Assembly (NCBI RefSeq): GCF_014197135.1
Contig: NZ_JACIFA010000008.1
Coordinates: 62,001-126,000 of the forward strand
Source of the DNA: Sphingomonas zeae
Lineage (GTDB): Bacteria > Pseudomonadota > Alphaproteobacteria > Sphingomonadales > Sphingomonadaceae
Direction of reading: 5' to 3'
Length of the DNA stretch: 64,000 nucleotides
Numbering within the stretch: position 1 is the first letter of the stretch; every line of letters begins with the position of its first letter. Under the pieces are notes generated by a model that saw nothing but the letters and a program-made list of their open reading frames with translations, made no database searches and was not told the DNA's origin. Both the position numbers and the translations under genes were made by a program. Shown in pieces: positions 16,026 to 24,331 of the stretch.

Positions 16026-16131
16026 GGACATACTCCAGCTGTCGGAAAATGGTTCGTTGCGTAAACGATCCGATGGCGCAATGGCTCCTTCCATGTCCAT
16101 GGACAAAAGCCTGCACTGTCTGATCGATCGC

Positions 16132-16701
16132 CTAAATCAATCCCTTGACCGATAGCCCGACGATAATCCCGCTCAGGATCAGGGCCGCGCCGCCGAACAC
16201 CCGGATCGCGCGCCAGGCCAGCCGCCGCCACTCCCGCGTGCCCAGCAGGATCGCGGGCAGCAGCGCCCCCGCCAAGCCCAGCATCGCCCCGGGCCATGCG
16301 GCCCAGGGCAGGGGAGACCGGGCGGCGGCGATCGCGATCAGCACCGGCCCCGATTCCATCAATAGGATCCACCCCGCGCCCAGCGTCGCGATCCCGAACA
16401 CGCCCAGATGGACCGAGCCGAACGGCGAGCCGGGGCGCGGCAACCGCCCCATCATGCCGATGCCCACCAGCGTCAGCGCGACGGCCAGCAGAAGGGTGCG
16501 GGTTTCGGGCGTCACCTGTGGACCCAGCATGATCCCGATCCGGATCGCCACCACCGCCAAGATGCCTTGTGCCAGCATCACCCCGGCCAGCACCGGCATG
16601 GCGCGACCGGTCCGTTCCGCCAGGCGCTCGGCAAAACCGCTCAGTCGTCCGCCCGCCTGCGACAGCAGCGTGACGACCAGGACGATCATCAACGCATCCA
16701 T
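16132..16701 (-). CDS. Multi-pass membrane protein, distantly GDT1/UPF0016-like
   Basis: 189 aa with about six hydrophobic segments, arranged as two halves around a hydrophilic middle loop (GRLPRPGSPFG). The topology resembles the UPF0016/GDT1 cation exchangers (Mn2+/Ca2+), but the place where the family has E-x-G-D reads LLSQAGGR, so the key acidic pair is missing. Either it has lost transport activity or it belongs to another family. Its ATG shares a base with the stop of the upstream gene (TGATG at 16699-16703), implying translational coupling. Confidence 0.55.
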   Translation of the reverse strand: MDALMIVLVVTLLSQAGGRLSGFAERLAERTGRAMPVLAGVMLAQGILAVVAIRIGIMLGPQVTPETRTLLLAVALTLVGIGMMGRLPRPGSPFGSVHLGVFGIATLGAGWILLMESGPVLIAIAAARSPLPWAAWPGAMLGLAGALLPAILLGTREWRRLAWRAIRVFGGAALILSGIIVGLSVKGLI

Positions 16702-17063
16702 CAGCTAGACAGACGCACCGAACAGGCCTCGGCAAAGTCGTTCGCGGTCTGCCAATCCTGTCGCTCGCTGGTGATCGCATCACTCAGGATCGCGAACCAG
16801 CCATGGACCGGCGCCCTGTTTTGCTCCCGCATCAGGGCGCGGTCGATAAAATGGGTGACAGTGACGGCGGGGGCCAGTCCATGCCGATGGGCGATGCGGC
16901 GAATCGCCTCCACCCCATCGATCAGCTCAACGGGCCGCACATAGGGCGCGGACACGTCGAGCGCAGCGATCCGCGCGCAGAGCTGGATGCGAATCTCGGC
17001 AACGCCGCTATCCCCCTGGAAGCCCCTGTCGGGTGATTCGCCCGGCTCCATCCTGATGGTCAT
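16701..17063 (-). CDS. Hypothetical protein upstream of the GDT1-like gene
   Basis: 120 aa from the ATG at 17063 (an alternative is 17072). I do not recognise the family. It is hydrophilic, with no signal peptide or membrane segment. Visible stretches are GVAEIRIQLCARIAALDVSAPYVRP, split by hydrophobic/hydrophilic alternation, then AIRRIAHRHGLAPAVTVTHFIDRALMREQN and a C-terminal QTANDFAEACS. It overlaps the membrane-protein gene by one base and so is probably co-expressed with it. Confidence 0.55.
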   Translation of the reverse strand: MTIRMEPGESPDRGFQGDSGVAEIRIQLCARIAALDVSAPYVRPVELIDGVEAIRRIAHRHGLAPAVTVTHFIDRALMREQNRAPVHGWFAILSDAITSERQDWQTANDFAEACSVRLSS

Positions 17064-17190
17064 CCCTCTCATGGCCGCCCGATAGCGGTAAGTGGCACCG
17101 TTACCATAGGCTGTTGCCCGTAAAGAGGGGCTTAAATCGGGTGAATTGCTTGACTCGCGCGGGCATATGGGCCATGCACCGCCCTTATAT

Positions 17191-17212
17191 AGCGGCGGCT
17201 TCGGCTGCCGCT
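17191..17212 (+). promoter_or_regulatory. Hairpin in the rpmG 5' leader
   Basis: A 9-bp imperfect stem AGCGGCGGC / GCTGCCGCT around TTCG, followed by TTTCGCTTTTTC, ending 25 bp before the rpmG ATG. It looks like an intrinsic terminator placed in a leader and could act in attenuation, or could terminate transcription from upstream. Confidence 0.35.
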
Positions 17213-17243
17213 TTCGCTTTTTCACGCATACAGGAACCAGGTC

Positions 17244-17411
17244 ATGGCCAAGCCGACCACCGTCAAGATCAAGCTCGTCAGCTCGGCTGATACCGGCTTC
17301 TTTTACGTCACCAAGAAGAACCCGCGCACCAAGACCGAGAAGCTGAGCTTCAACAAGTACGACCCGGTCGTGCGCAAGCATGTCGAGTTCAAGGAAGCCA
17401 AGATCAAGTAA
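17244..17411 (+). CDS. rpmG: 50S ribosomal protein L33
   Basis: 55 aa, too short for most ORF filters. The product reads [55 protein letters not shown], a standard alphaproteobacterial L33. It lacks the two CxxC zinc-binding pairs, so it is the zinc-free form. CAGGAACCAGGTC just before the ATG gives the Shine-Dalgarno sequence. The gene stands alone between a leader hairpin and a strong terminator. Confidence 0.96.
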   Translation: MAKPTTVKIKLVSSADTGFFYVTKKNPRTKTEKLSFNKYDPVVRKHVEFKEAKIK

Positions 17412-17458
17412 TTCGCATCAGGGCGCCGACCGCGGCGCCCTGCGAATGCTTGAAGGCG

Positions 17459-17494
17459 TGAAGCCGCCGTCCGTCCGGACGCGCGGCTTTTTGT
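17459..17494 (+). terminator. rpmG terminator
   Basis: AAGCCG-C-CGTCCG, a 2-nt loop, CGGACG-CG-CGGCTT, then TTTTT, about 50 bp after the rpmG stop. A strong GC stem with a U-run. Confidence 0.8.
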
Positions 17495-17505
17495 CGTTGG
17501 TTCTG

Positions 17506-17675
17506 CTCCCCCTCCCGCAGGCGGGAGGGGGCCGGGGGGAGGGCCGGGAGTCTCATGGAGACCATCGCCCGTGACTTTCCCTCCCCCATTCCAGTTTCAG
17601 GTAAACGATGCCCCGCATCGTTTAGGTCATGCCGGGGGCATGACCGACCTGAAACTCGCTTGCGGGAGGGGCGTG
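17506..17675. repeat. Family B palindromic repeat (copy B1) carrying a 64-bp cloverleaf element
   Basis: It begins CCCCTCCCGCAGGCGGGAGGGGG, has GGGAGTCTCATGGAGACC in the middle and ends GCTTGCGGGAGGGGCGTGC. The right half is interrupted by the cloverleaf element at 17593-17656. Similar repeats without the insert occur at 29463, 37266, 48189 and 59754. Confidence 0.8.
17593..17656. repeat. 64-bp cloverleaf-like element, copy 1
   Basis: An outer 10-bp inverted repeat AGTTTCAGGT / ACCTGAAACT encloses two perfect 9-bp hairpins, AAACGATGC-CCC-GCATCGTTT and GGTCATGCC-GGG-GGCATGACC, with one base between them and one before the right outer arm. An identical copy lies in the same orientation at 21258-21321. 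Confidence 0.9.
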
Positions 17676-17696
17676 CTTGTGGCGGCGTTGGAGTAG

Positions 17697-18587
17697 TCAG
17701 GCCGCTTCCGGGTACAGCGTGGCGATCAGCCAGTCGTGGAACAGCTTCACCGACTTTTGCTGAAGCGCGCGGGGGCGGCAGACGAACCAGTGGCTATAGG
17801 GGCTGTCGACTTCGATATCGAACAGCCGGACCAGGCGCGGGTCGTGCGCGTGCTCGAAATGGCTGGCGTGCATGAAAGCGACGCCCAGTCCTTGCGCCAC
17901 CGCCTCCAGCATCAGACCGCCCGAATCAAAGAAATCGATCGCCTTGGGCTTGATCTCGTTCAGACCGGCGGCCTGGCACCAGGCGGTAAAGGCATCGGGC
18001 ATCTCGCGGTGGAGGAGGGCCGTCATCCCGTTCATCTGCTCCGGGCGGAGCAGCGGGTCAGGGCCTTCGAGCAGGCGCTTCGCGCCGATGACATAGACTT
18101 TGTTGCGGTCGAGCCGCTTGGCATAGAGCGTCGGGTCGATCTCACGGCCCAGCGCGATCACCGCATCCAGCCCTTCGCCCAGCCGGGCAATGCCATGCCC
18201 GGCGGTATCGATGTCGAGATGCAGTTCGGGATGCGCCGCACGGAGCAGCCCCATATGCGGGAACAGCCGCTGCGACGCATAAAGCGGCAACACGCCGAGT
18301 CGCAGGCGCAACACTTCCTGTCCGCTGGTCATCGCTTCCACCGCGTCGGATAGCTGGTCGAGCAGGGGGGCGATCTGCTCCATCAGACGCTGGCCTTCCT
18401 CATTGGGCACCATCGCCTGATGCCGTCTGGCGAACAGCGGCTTGCCGACGAAGCGTTCCAGCGTCTGCACGCGGCGGCTCAGCGCGGGCGCGGACAGCGC
18501 CAGTTCCTCGGCCGCTGCCTTGATGGAGCCCAGGCGAACGACCTGGACAAATGCTTCGATCGCACCCAGCGGGGGGAGCCTGCGCAT
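17697..18587 (-). CDS. LysR-family transcriptional regulator (GcvA-like)
   Basis: 296 aa starting at MRRLPPLGAIEAFVQV. The N-terminal winged HTH (~1-65; AAAEELALSAPALSRRVQTLE, KPLFARRHQAMVPNEEG) and a periplasmic-binding-protein-like effector domain (~90-290) are typical LysR. The effector region with LALGREIDPTLYAKRLDRNK and SGGLMLEAVAQGLGVAFMH resembles the GcvA subgroup. It is divergent from the Cdc48-like gene, so it may control that gene or itself; the inducer is unknown. Confidence 0.9.
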   Translation of the reverse strand: MRRLPPLGAIEAFVQVVRLGSIKAAAEELALSAPALSRRVQTLERFVGKPLFARRHQAMVPNEEGQRLMEQIAPLLDQLSDAVEAMTSGQEVLRLRLGVLPLYASQRLFPHMGLLRAAHPELHLDIDTAGHGIARLGEGLDAVIALGREIDPTLYAKRLDRNKVYVIGAKRLLEGPDPLLRPEQMNGMTALLHREMPDAFTAWCQAAGLNEIKPKAIDFFDSGGLMLEAVAQGLGVAFMHASHFEHAHDPRLVRLFDIEVDSPYSHWFVCRPRALQQKSVKLFHDWLIATLYPEAA

Positions 18588-18726
18588 GCCGCACCTGTAC
18601 TCGTTGACATCCTCTCGGTCAGAGGATTGCATAAACTGCATTCATAACCAAGCTTTTCGCACTTGCAACATAACGTTTCGCAGCGCAAAAGGAACGGGCC
18701 TTTCAGGCATCCTCTCCTAAAAACTT

Positions 18727-18761
18727 TTCGGGCTGGTCGTTTCGATCGGCCCTTTTTTTTG
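18727..18761 (+). terminator. Terminator-like hairpin upstream of the Cdc48-like gene
   Basis: GGGCTGGTCG / CGATCGGCCC form an imperfect 10-bp stem followed by eight T residues. No gene is seen upstream on this strand within 1 kb, so it would end either a short leader RNA or a small unannotated transcript starting between 18600 and 18720. Confidence 0.5.
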
Positions 18762-18850
18762 CCTCCGTCCGGCCGCCCGCACTTTCGCTCGCCGGAACCC
18801 GCCCCCAAGTCCCGCGCTTTCGTGTTTCAGATATTTGCCAAGGGACGATC

Positions 18851-21142
18851 ATGGCCGACAGCGACGCGCCGACCCGCAAGATACAGGTGGCCAATAGCCG
18901 CCCCGAGGATTCCGGGCGAGGTCTTGCCCATGTTCCGCGCAGCCTGATGGCCGCACTGGGCATCACCGAGGGCGATGTCGTCGAGATCGTCGGCAAGCAG
19001 GCGACGCCCGCGCGCGCCGTAGCCCCCTATCCGGAGGATGAGGGTCTCGACCTGTTGCGCATCGACGGGTTGCAGCGCGCCAATGCGGGCGTCGGCTCGG
19101 GCGACTTCGTCGAGGTGCGCCGCGTCGAATCGAAGCCCGCGACCCGCGTCGTCTTCGCGCCCGCCCAGGAAAATCTGCGGCTGCAGGGCTCGGCCCAGGC
19201 GCTCAAGCGGACCTTTTTCAACCGGCCGCTATGCCAGGGCGACGTGGTGGCGACGGCGGGGCAGCAGCGCGTCACCAACATGCCGCCGGGCGTCGCGCAA
19301 TTCATGAATGCGCCCGCCTATGCGCTTCAGGAGATCCGCCTCGCGGTCGTCGCGGCCAGCCCCAAGGGCGTGGTCCATATCGATGAGAATACCGAGGTCG
19401 AGCTGCGTCCCGAATATGAAGAGCCGCGCGAGGCGCGCCGGGCCGACGTCACTTATGACGATATCGGCGGCATGGCCTCGACCATCGACCAGCTGCGCGA
19501 GATGGTCGAACTGCCCTTGCGCTATCCCGAACTGTTCGAGCGGCTGGGGGTCGAGCCGCCCAAGGGCGTGCTGCTCCATGGCCCGCCCGGCACCGGCAAG
19601 ACGCGGCTGGCGCGGGCAGTGGCGAACGAATCGGATGCGCAGTTCTTCCTGATCAATGGCCCCGAGATCATGGGCTCGGCTTATGGCGAGTCCGAGCAGC
19701 GCCTTCGCGAGATTTTCGAGGAGGCGACCAAGTCGGCCCCCTCGATCGTCTTCATCGACGAGATCGACTCGATCGCCCCCAAGCGCGACCGGGTGCAGGG
19801 CGAGGCGGAGAAGCGGCTCGTGGCGCAGCTGCTGACCCTGATGGACGGGCTCGAGGCGCGGGCGAATCTGGTCATCATCGCCGCCACCAACCGACCCGAG
19901 GCGATCGACGAAGCGCTCCGGCGGCCGGGTCGCTTCGACCGTGAAATCGTCGTCGGCGTGCCCGACGAGCGCGGACGGCGCGAAATCCTGGGCATCCATA
20001 CGCGCGGTATGCCGCTGGGCGACAAGGTCGATTTGAACGAGCTGGCGCGCACCACCTTCGGCTTTGTCGGCGCGGACCTGGCCGCGCTCACCCGCGAGGC
20101 GGCGATCGAGGCGGTGCGGCGGATCATGCCGCGCCTGAACCTCGAGGAGCGGACGATTCCCGCCGAAGTGCTCGATACGCTGTCGGTGACGCGCGAGGAT
20201 TTCCTGGAGGCGCTGAAGCGCGTCCAGCCCTCGGCGATGCGCGAGGTGATGGTGCAGGCGCCCAGTGTCCGCTGGGACGATGTCGGCGGCCTCGACACCG
20301 CGCAGATGAAGCTGAAGGAAGGCGTCGAGCTGCCGCTCAAGGACCCCGACGCCTTCCGGCGGCTCGGCATCCGGCCCGCCAAGGGCTTCCTGCTCTATGG
20401 CCCCCCGGGCACCGGCAAGACCTTGCTGGCCAAGGCGGTGGCGCGCGAGGCGGAGGCGAATTTCATCGCCACCAAATCAAGCGACCTGCTGTCCAAATGG
20501 TATGGCGAAAGCGAGCAGCAGATCACCCGCCTGTTTGCCCGCGCCAGGCAGGTCGCGCCGACCGTCATCTTCATCGACGAGCTCGATTCGCTGGTGCCCG
20601 CGCGCGGCGGGGGGTTGGGTGAGCCGCAGGTGACCGAGCGGGTGGTCAACACCATCCTCGCCGAGATGGACGGTCTGGAGGAGTTGCAGTCGGTCGTCGT
20701 GATCGGCGCGACCAACCGACCCAATCTGATCGATCCCGCGCTGCTGCGCCCCGGCAGGTTCGACGAACTCATCTATGTCGGCGTGCCCGACAAGGCGGGA
20801 CGGCGGCGGATTCTGGGTATCCAGACCGCCAAGATGCCGCTGGCGGCGGATGTCGACCTCGACGATGTGGCGGCACGGACCGAGCGCTTTACCGGCGCCG
20901 ACCTGGGGGATGTGGTGCGCCGGGCAGGCCTGATCGCGCTGCGCAGGTCGCCGGGCGCGACCCAGGTCGATATGGCGGCGTTCGACGAAGCCCTGACCGA
21001 AGCGCGCGCCAGCGTGACGCCCGAGATGGAGCGCGATTACGAACAGATCGCCGCCAAGCTGAAGCAGGAGGCCGCTGCGATCCAGCCGATCGGGTTTATT
21101 GCGCCGGGGCAGCTGACGCCGAGAGGGGACAAGCAGCCGTAA
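18851..21142 (+). CDS. Cdc48/VAT-like AAA+ ATPase with tandem ATPase modules
   Basis: 763 aa. The N-terminal substrate-binding domain (~1-190, double-psi barrel and beta-barrel layout as in archaeal VAT and eukaryotic p97/Cdc48) precedes D1 (Walker A GPPGTGKT near 244-251, Walker B IVFIDEID near 300) and D2 (GPPGTGKT near 517-524, VIFIDELDS near 572). Both modules keep the sensor N ([18 protein letters not shown]) and arginine-finger RRPGRFD / LRPGRFD motifs, so both should hydrolyse ATP. Cdc48 enzymes unfold proteins. There is no C-terminal HbYX proteasome-docking motif. The bacterial substrates are unknown. Confidence 0.92.
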   Translation: MADSDAPTRKIQVANSRPEDSGRGLAHVPRSLMAALGITEGDVVEIVGKQATPARAVAPYPEDEGLDLLRIDGLQRANAGVGSGDFVEVRRVESKPATRVVFAPAQENLRLQGSAQALKRTFFNRPLCQGDVVATAGQQRVTNMPPGVAQFMNAPAYALQEIRLAVVAASPKGVVHIDENTEVELRPEYEEPREARRADVTYDDIGGMASTIDQLREMVELPLRYPELFERLGVEPPKGVLLHGPPGTGKTRLARAVANESDAQFFLINGPEIMGSAYGESEQRLREIFEEATKSAPSIVFIDEIDSIAPKRDRVQGEAEKRLVAQLLTLMDGLEARANLVIIAATNRPEAIDEALRRPGRFDREIVVGVPDERGRREILGIHTRGMPLGDKVDLNELARTTFGFVGADLAALTREAAIEAVRRIMPRLNLEERTIPAEVLDTLSVTREDFLEALKRVQPSAMREVMVQAPSVRWDDVGGLDTAQMKLKEGVELPLKDPDAFRRLGIRPAKGFLLYGPPGTGKTLLAKAVAREAEANFIATKSSDLLSKWYGESEQQITRLFARARQVAPTVIFIDELDSLVPARGGGLGEPQVTERVVNTILAEMDGLEELQSVVVIGATNRPNLIDPALLRPGRFDELIYVGVPDKAGRRRILGIQTAKMPLAADVDLDDVAARTERFTGADLGDVVRRAGLIALRRSPGATQVDMAAFDEALTEARASVTPEMERDYEQIAAKLKQEAAAIQPIGFIAPGQLTPRGDKQP

Positions 21143-21167
21143 CGTCGTGAGCCCTTCCTCCTACTTA

Positions 21168-21340
21168 AGCCCCTCCTCCCGGCAGGGGGAGGGGTTTGGG
21201 GTGGGGGCTATGCCGCGAGCTATGGTCTCGCTGAGACTCCAATCCCTCCCCCATCCCAGTTTCAGGTAAACGATGCCCCGCATCGTTTAGGTCATGCCGG
21301 GGGCATGACCGACCTGAAACTCGCTTGCGAGAGGGGCGTG
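21168..21340. repeat. Family B palindromic repeat (copy B2) carrying a 64-bp cloverleaf element
   Basis: It begins CCCCTCCTCCCGGCAGGGGG, has GGTCTCGCTGAGACTCC in the middle and ends GAGAGGGGCGTGC, with the cloverleaf element at 21258-21321. It fills most of the 223-bp gap between the Cdc48-like and ABM-like genes. Confidence 0.8.
21258..21321. repeat. 64-bp cloverleaf-like element, copy 2
   Basis: Identical in sequence, length and orientation to 17593-17656. The same outer arms AGTTTCAGGT / ACCTGAAACT and two inner hairpins are present. The two copies bracket the lysR-cdc48 gene pair. Confidence 0.9.
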
Positions 21341-21365
21341 CCTGCGGAGAGCATTGGCGTCAGCA

Positions 21366-21683
21366 CTAACGCTGCTCCCATTCATAACTCCGCCCCACCT
21401 TGGCCACCGCGACCTCATATCGCGAATACCATTCCGCCCGCCCCCACTCGCGGATCGCCGCATGTTCGGGATGCGCCCGCCACGCCAGCGCGCTTGCCTC
21501 ATCCGCCCACCAACTGACGGTAATCCCGAACCCGTCCGCCCCGCGCGCGCTGTCGGTGCCACAGAATCCGGGTTGCCGCGCGGCGAGGGCGTCCATCGCC
21601 TCGGCCGCCCGGGCATAACCATCGGCATCGCCAACTGTCCGCTGCGACACGAAAATCACCGCGATCTGGCCCGTCCGATCCAT
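21366..21683 (-). CDS. Antibiotic biosynthesis monooxygenase (ABM)-like domain protein
   Basis: 105 aa, a single dimeric alpha-beta barrel domain. The strand-helix pattern IAVIFVSQRT, DGYARAAEAMDALAARQPGF and GFGITVSWWADEASALAWRAHPEHAAI matches ABM/EthD-type small proteins; one branch of these degrades heme and others act as monooxygenases or have no known activity. AAAGGAGG lies 8 bp before the ATG at 21683 and only 2 bp before 21689, so 21683 is preferred. Confidence 0.8.
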   Translation of the reverse strand: MDRTGQIAVIFVSQRTVGDADGYARAAEAMDALAARQPGFCGTDSARGADGFGITVSWWADEASALAWRAHPEHAAIREWGRAEWYSRYEVAVAKVGRSYEWEQR

Positions 21684-21830
21684 CGCCATTCCCTCCTTTG
21701 CCCGTCCGCTTTGCGACGGAATGTACGCGTGTCGCGCAACCCAATAGCTTGAAAGTCGTTCGGCACCTGTGCGACGAGGGGCTTTCCCTCGCGCGTCCCT
21801 TACGCGGGGATCACGAACGACAGGAACTCG

Positions 21831-22445
21831 ATGCCCAGCTCGACCACCGCCGCGCGCAAGTCCCGCACCGATGCCACGGGTTATCCCTCGCCCGGCCAGA
21901 TGTTCTTTCAGCAGTTCCTGAAGCATCCGGTGATGGTGGGCTCGATCATTCCCTCGTCGGGCAAGCTGATCCGCAAGATGCTGGGTCCGGTCGACTGGGC
22001 CAATACCAAGCTGTTCGTCGAATATGGACCCGGCGTCGGCACCTTCTGCCGCCCGATCCTGGAGCGCATGGCCCCTGACGCGACGCTGATCGCGATCGAT
22101 ACCAATGCCGATTTCTGCGATTATCTGCGCCACACCATTATCGATTCCCGCTTCAAGGCGGTGAACGGATCGGCGGCCGATGTGCAGAAGATCGTGCGGG
22201 ACCATGGTTTCGATCATGCCGATTACGTCCTGTCCGGTCTGCCTTTCTCGACCCTGCCGCCGGGCGTGGGACCGGCGATCGCCAAGGGTACGCACGACGT
22301 GCTGCGTCCCGGCGGTGCCTTCCTGGTCTATCAGTTCAGCCCCAAGGTGAAGGACTTCCTGGTTCCGCACTGGGACAATATCGACCACGACATGGAATGG
22401 TGGAACGTGCCCCCCGCGCAGCTTTACTGGGCTTGGAAGGACTAA
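21831..22445 (+). CDS. Class I SAM-dependent methyltransferase (phospholipid N-methyltransferase-like)
   Basis: 204 aa. The SAM-binding motif I is FVEYGPGVGTF, followed by LIAIDTNADFCDYLR (acidic residue after strand 2), and the motif IV region is DYVLSGLPFSTLP. The 'SGLPFSTLP' and 'GSIIPSSGKLIRKML' stretches resemble the PmtA-type phosphatidylethanolamine N-methyltransferases and the related rRNA adenine dimethylase fold. Role in lipid methylation is an inference. CAGGAA precedes the ATG. Family A repeat A5 follows at once. Confidence 0.8.
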   Translation: MPSSTTAARKSRTDATGYPSPGQMFFQQFLKHPVMVGSIIPSSGKLIRKMLGPVDWANTKLFVEYGPGVGTFCRPILERMAPDATLIAIDTNADFCDYLRHTIIDSRFKAVNGSAADVQKIVRDHGFDHADYVLSGLPFSTLPPGVGPAIAKGTHDVLRPGGAFLVYQFSPKVKDFLVPHWDNIDHDMEWWNVPPAQLYWAWKD

Positions 22446-22451
22446 AGCGCA

Positions 22452-22582
22452 TTCCTCCCCGGCACGGGGAGGGGGACCGCCGTGAAGCGGTGGTGGAGGG
22501 GGGGCGCCGCAAGCTACGCCCTATACGGAAGCCCCCCTCCGTCAGGCCTGCGGCCTGCCACCTCCCCGTTCCGGGGAGGATC
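22452..22582. repeat. Family A palindromic repeat (copy A5)
   Basis: About 130 bp between converging genes. Ends are CCTCCCCGGCACGGGGAGG and CCTCCCCGTTCCGGGGAGG; the inner hairpins are CCGCCGTGAAGCGG-like and CAGGCCTGCGGCCTG. The right end abuts the TGA of the phospholipase D-like gene. Confidence 0.85.
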
Positions 22583-23813
22583 ATTCCGGCGACTCGATAC
22601 CGAAATTCAGCCCCCGCGACACCGACGGGTCGATCACCGCGATCAGCAGATAGGCCGCGAACTGGCGCAGCCGCTGGAACCAGCCGGTGTGGCGCCTGTA
22701 CCAGTCGGGCGTGATCGCTTCCGACCGTGCGACCTCTCCGTCGATATAGGCGCGGACATGCGCGGCGAAGGCCGGGTCCTCGATTCGGAGCATCAGCTCC
22801 AGATTTACGAACAGGCTGCGCATGTCGAAATTGGCCGAGCCGACATGGACCGCATCGTCGATGACGTATAATTTCGTGTGCAGCTTGGTCGGCTGATATT
22901 CGAAGATCTGCACGCCCTTGCGCAGCAACCCGGCATAGGTGAAGCGCGCCGCCGCGATCGTCGCCTGATTGTCCGACTTGCCCGCCGTCACGATCCGCAC
23001 CTCGGCCTCGCGGCGCCCCGCCCGATCCAGGCGCCGGAGCATGGTGGGGCTGGGGGTGAAATAGGCCGCGATCACGTCGATCCGCTTGCCCTGCCGCATA
23101 TCGTCGCGCACCGTCCGCGCCCAGGGAGACAGCCGCCGCGTCGGGCCGCCGATCAGCCAGCGCAGCCGCCCCGTCGATTCACTCCAATGTGCCAGCGCGC
23201 GGTTCAGGTCGCGCAGCCGGCCCCTGGGATTTTCCGTCCAGGCGAACAGCGCATCGAAATAGCCGGCCATGCGTGCCGCCGCCGAACCCTCGACCAGCAG
23301 CCCCAGATCGCGCCAGCTCTGGTCCGCGGGGGTGCCGAAATAATCATCCTCGATATTGAAGCCGCCGATGATGATGGACGGGGAGGGGCCTTCGGCATCC
23401 GCCAGCGCCAGCTTCTGATGGTTGCGCAGCAGATAGCGGCGGCCGAAGCGCGGCTCGAACCGTGACAGCCGGGCGCCTATCTCCACCAATGGCCGGAAGA
23501 ACGCCTCGTCCGCGCCCGCGCCGAAGCCGTCGACAATGACCGACACGGCCACGCCCCGGCGCGCGGCCGCGATCATCGCATCGCGCACCCGTCGCCCGGT
23601 CTCGTCATCGGCATAGATATAATAAAGGATGCGGAGCGAGGTTCGCGCGCCCTCGATCAGCGCCAGCACCGCCTCCAGTCGCCGCGGCCCCGTGTCGAGC
23701 AGGGTCAGGCGGTGGCCGTCGACCTGAAAACCTGGCTGCTCGGGCGGGTGGGGGGCGGAAATGTGGCGGCTCCTCGCGGTAAGTGGTCCTGACGAAAACG
23801 TAACGATCGACAT
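22581..23813 (-). CDS. Phospholipase D-family protein (cardiolipin synthase-like)
   Basis: 410 aa starting at [11 protein letters not shown]. Two HKD motifs are present: NHQKLALAD near residues 131-139 and [10 protein letters not shown] near 307, the latter followed by [18 protein letters not shown]. That arrangement matches the ClsB/ClsC cardiolipin synthases, which join phosphatidyl groups at the membrane. No clear N-terminal membrane anchor is visible. Its TGA overlaps the edge of repeat A5. It is divergent from rpoZ. Confidence 0.88.
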   Translation of the reverse strand: MSIVTFSSGPLTARSRHISAPHPPEQPGFQVDGHRLTLLDTGPRRLEAVLALIEGARTSLRILYYIYADDETGRRVRDAMIAAARRGVAVSVIVDGFGAGADEAFFRPLVEIGARLSRFEPRFGRRYLLRNHQKLALADAEGPSPSIIIGGFNIEDDYFGTPADQSWRDLGLLVEGSAAARMAGYFDALFAWTENPRGRLRDLNRALAHWSESTGRLRWLIGGPTRRLSPWARTVRDDMRQGKRIDVIAAYFTPSPTMLRRLDRAGRREAEVRIVTAGKSDNQATIAAARFTYAGLLRKGVQIFEYQPTKLHTKLYVIDDAVHVGSANFDMRSLFVNLELMLRIEDPAFAAHVRAYIDGEVARSEAITPDWYRRHTGWFQRLRQFAAYLLIAVIDPSVSRGLNFGIESPE

Positions 23814-23841
23814 GACAGAGGCGTTGCACACGCCAAGGCTT

Positions 23842-23870
23842 TTGACTTGTCGCGCCTTTGCTGTTAGGTG
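23842..23870 (+). promoter_or_regulatory. rpoZ promoter, sigma-70 type
   Basis: -35 TTGACT, 17-bp spacer, -10 TAGGTG, located about 40 bp before the rpoZ start. The -35 is near-consensus; the -10 is weak, as is common in alphaproteobacteria. Confidence 0.45.
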
Positions 23871-23910
23871 GCCCGCTTTCATCCCAGCATTATTTGCGAA
23901 GGACACACGC

Positions 23911-24255
23911 ATGGCGCGCGTCACCGTCGAAGATTGCGTCGACAAGATTCCCAACCGTTTCGATCTGGTGCTGTTCGCGGCGCAGCGGGCTCGTCAGATT
24001 TCGGGCGGGGCTGATCTGACCGTCGACCGCGACCGCGATAAGAATCCGGTCGTCGCCCTGCGCGAGATCGCCGAGGAAACGGTTCGTCCGACCCATCTGG
24101 AAGAAGCCGTGGTCAACAGCCTGCAGCGCGTCCAGATCGATGACGAGGACGAGGCGGACGATGTCGGCAGCCTGCAGGCCTCGGCCGAGGCGCTGCGCCT
24201 GACCGCCGCCGCCCCGCCGCGCAATCAGAATCTGGGTGCCGATTACGACGGCTGA
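23911..24255 (+). CDS. rpoZ: DNA-directed RNA polymerase omega subunit
   Basis: 114 aa starting at [19 protein letters not shown], the hallmark N-terminus of omega. It assists beta-prime folding and assembly of RNA polymerase. The conserved core ([25 protein letters not shown]) is followed by an acidic, variable C-terminal tail ([10 protein letters not shown]). It stands alone, with a promoter-like site before it and a terminator after it; the usual spoT/rel partner is not next to it here. Confidence 0.96.
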   Translation: MARVTVEDCVDKIPNRFDLVLFAAQRARQISGGADLTVDRDRDKNPVVALREIAEETVRPTHLEEAVVNSLQRVQIDDEDEADDVGSLQASAEALRLTAAAPPRNQNLGADYDG

Positions 24256-24279
24256 TCGGCCGTTCGTCGAACCTTCGAA

Positions 24280-24316
24280 AAAGGGCCGGTGCGATCCCTC
24301 GCGCCGGCCCTTTTCG
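24280..24316 (+). terminator. rpoZ terminator
   Basis: AAAGGGCCGG / CCGGCCCTTTT-type stem (AAAAAGGGCCGGTGCG...CGCGCCGGCCCTTTTC) 25 bp after the rpoZ stop. It may also serve the converging gene at 24332. Confidence 0.85.
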
Positions 24317-24331
24317 TTTTCGGGATGGGGC

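Noticed and set aside
17506..21340. A composite transposon carrying lysR and cdc48
   Set aside because: The flanking cloverleaf copies are identical and in direct orientation, but no transposase, target duplication or terminal repeats of the unit were found. Kept as a finding about the elements only.
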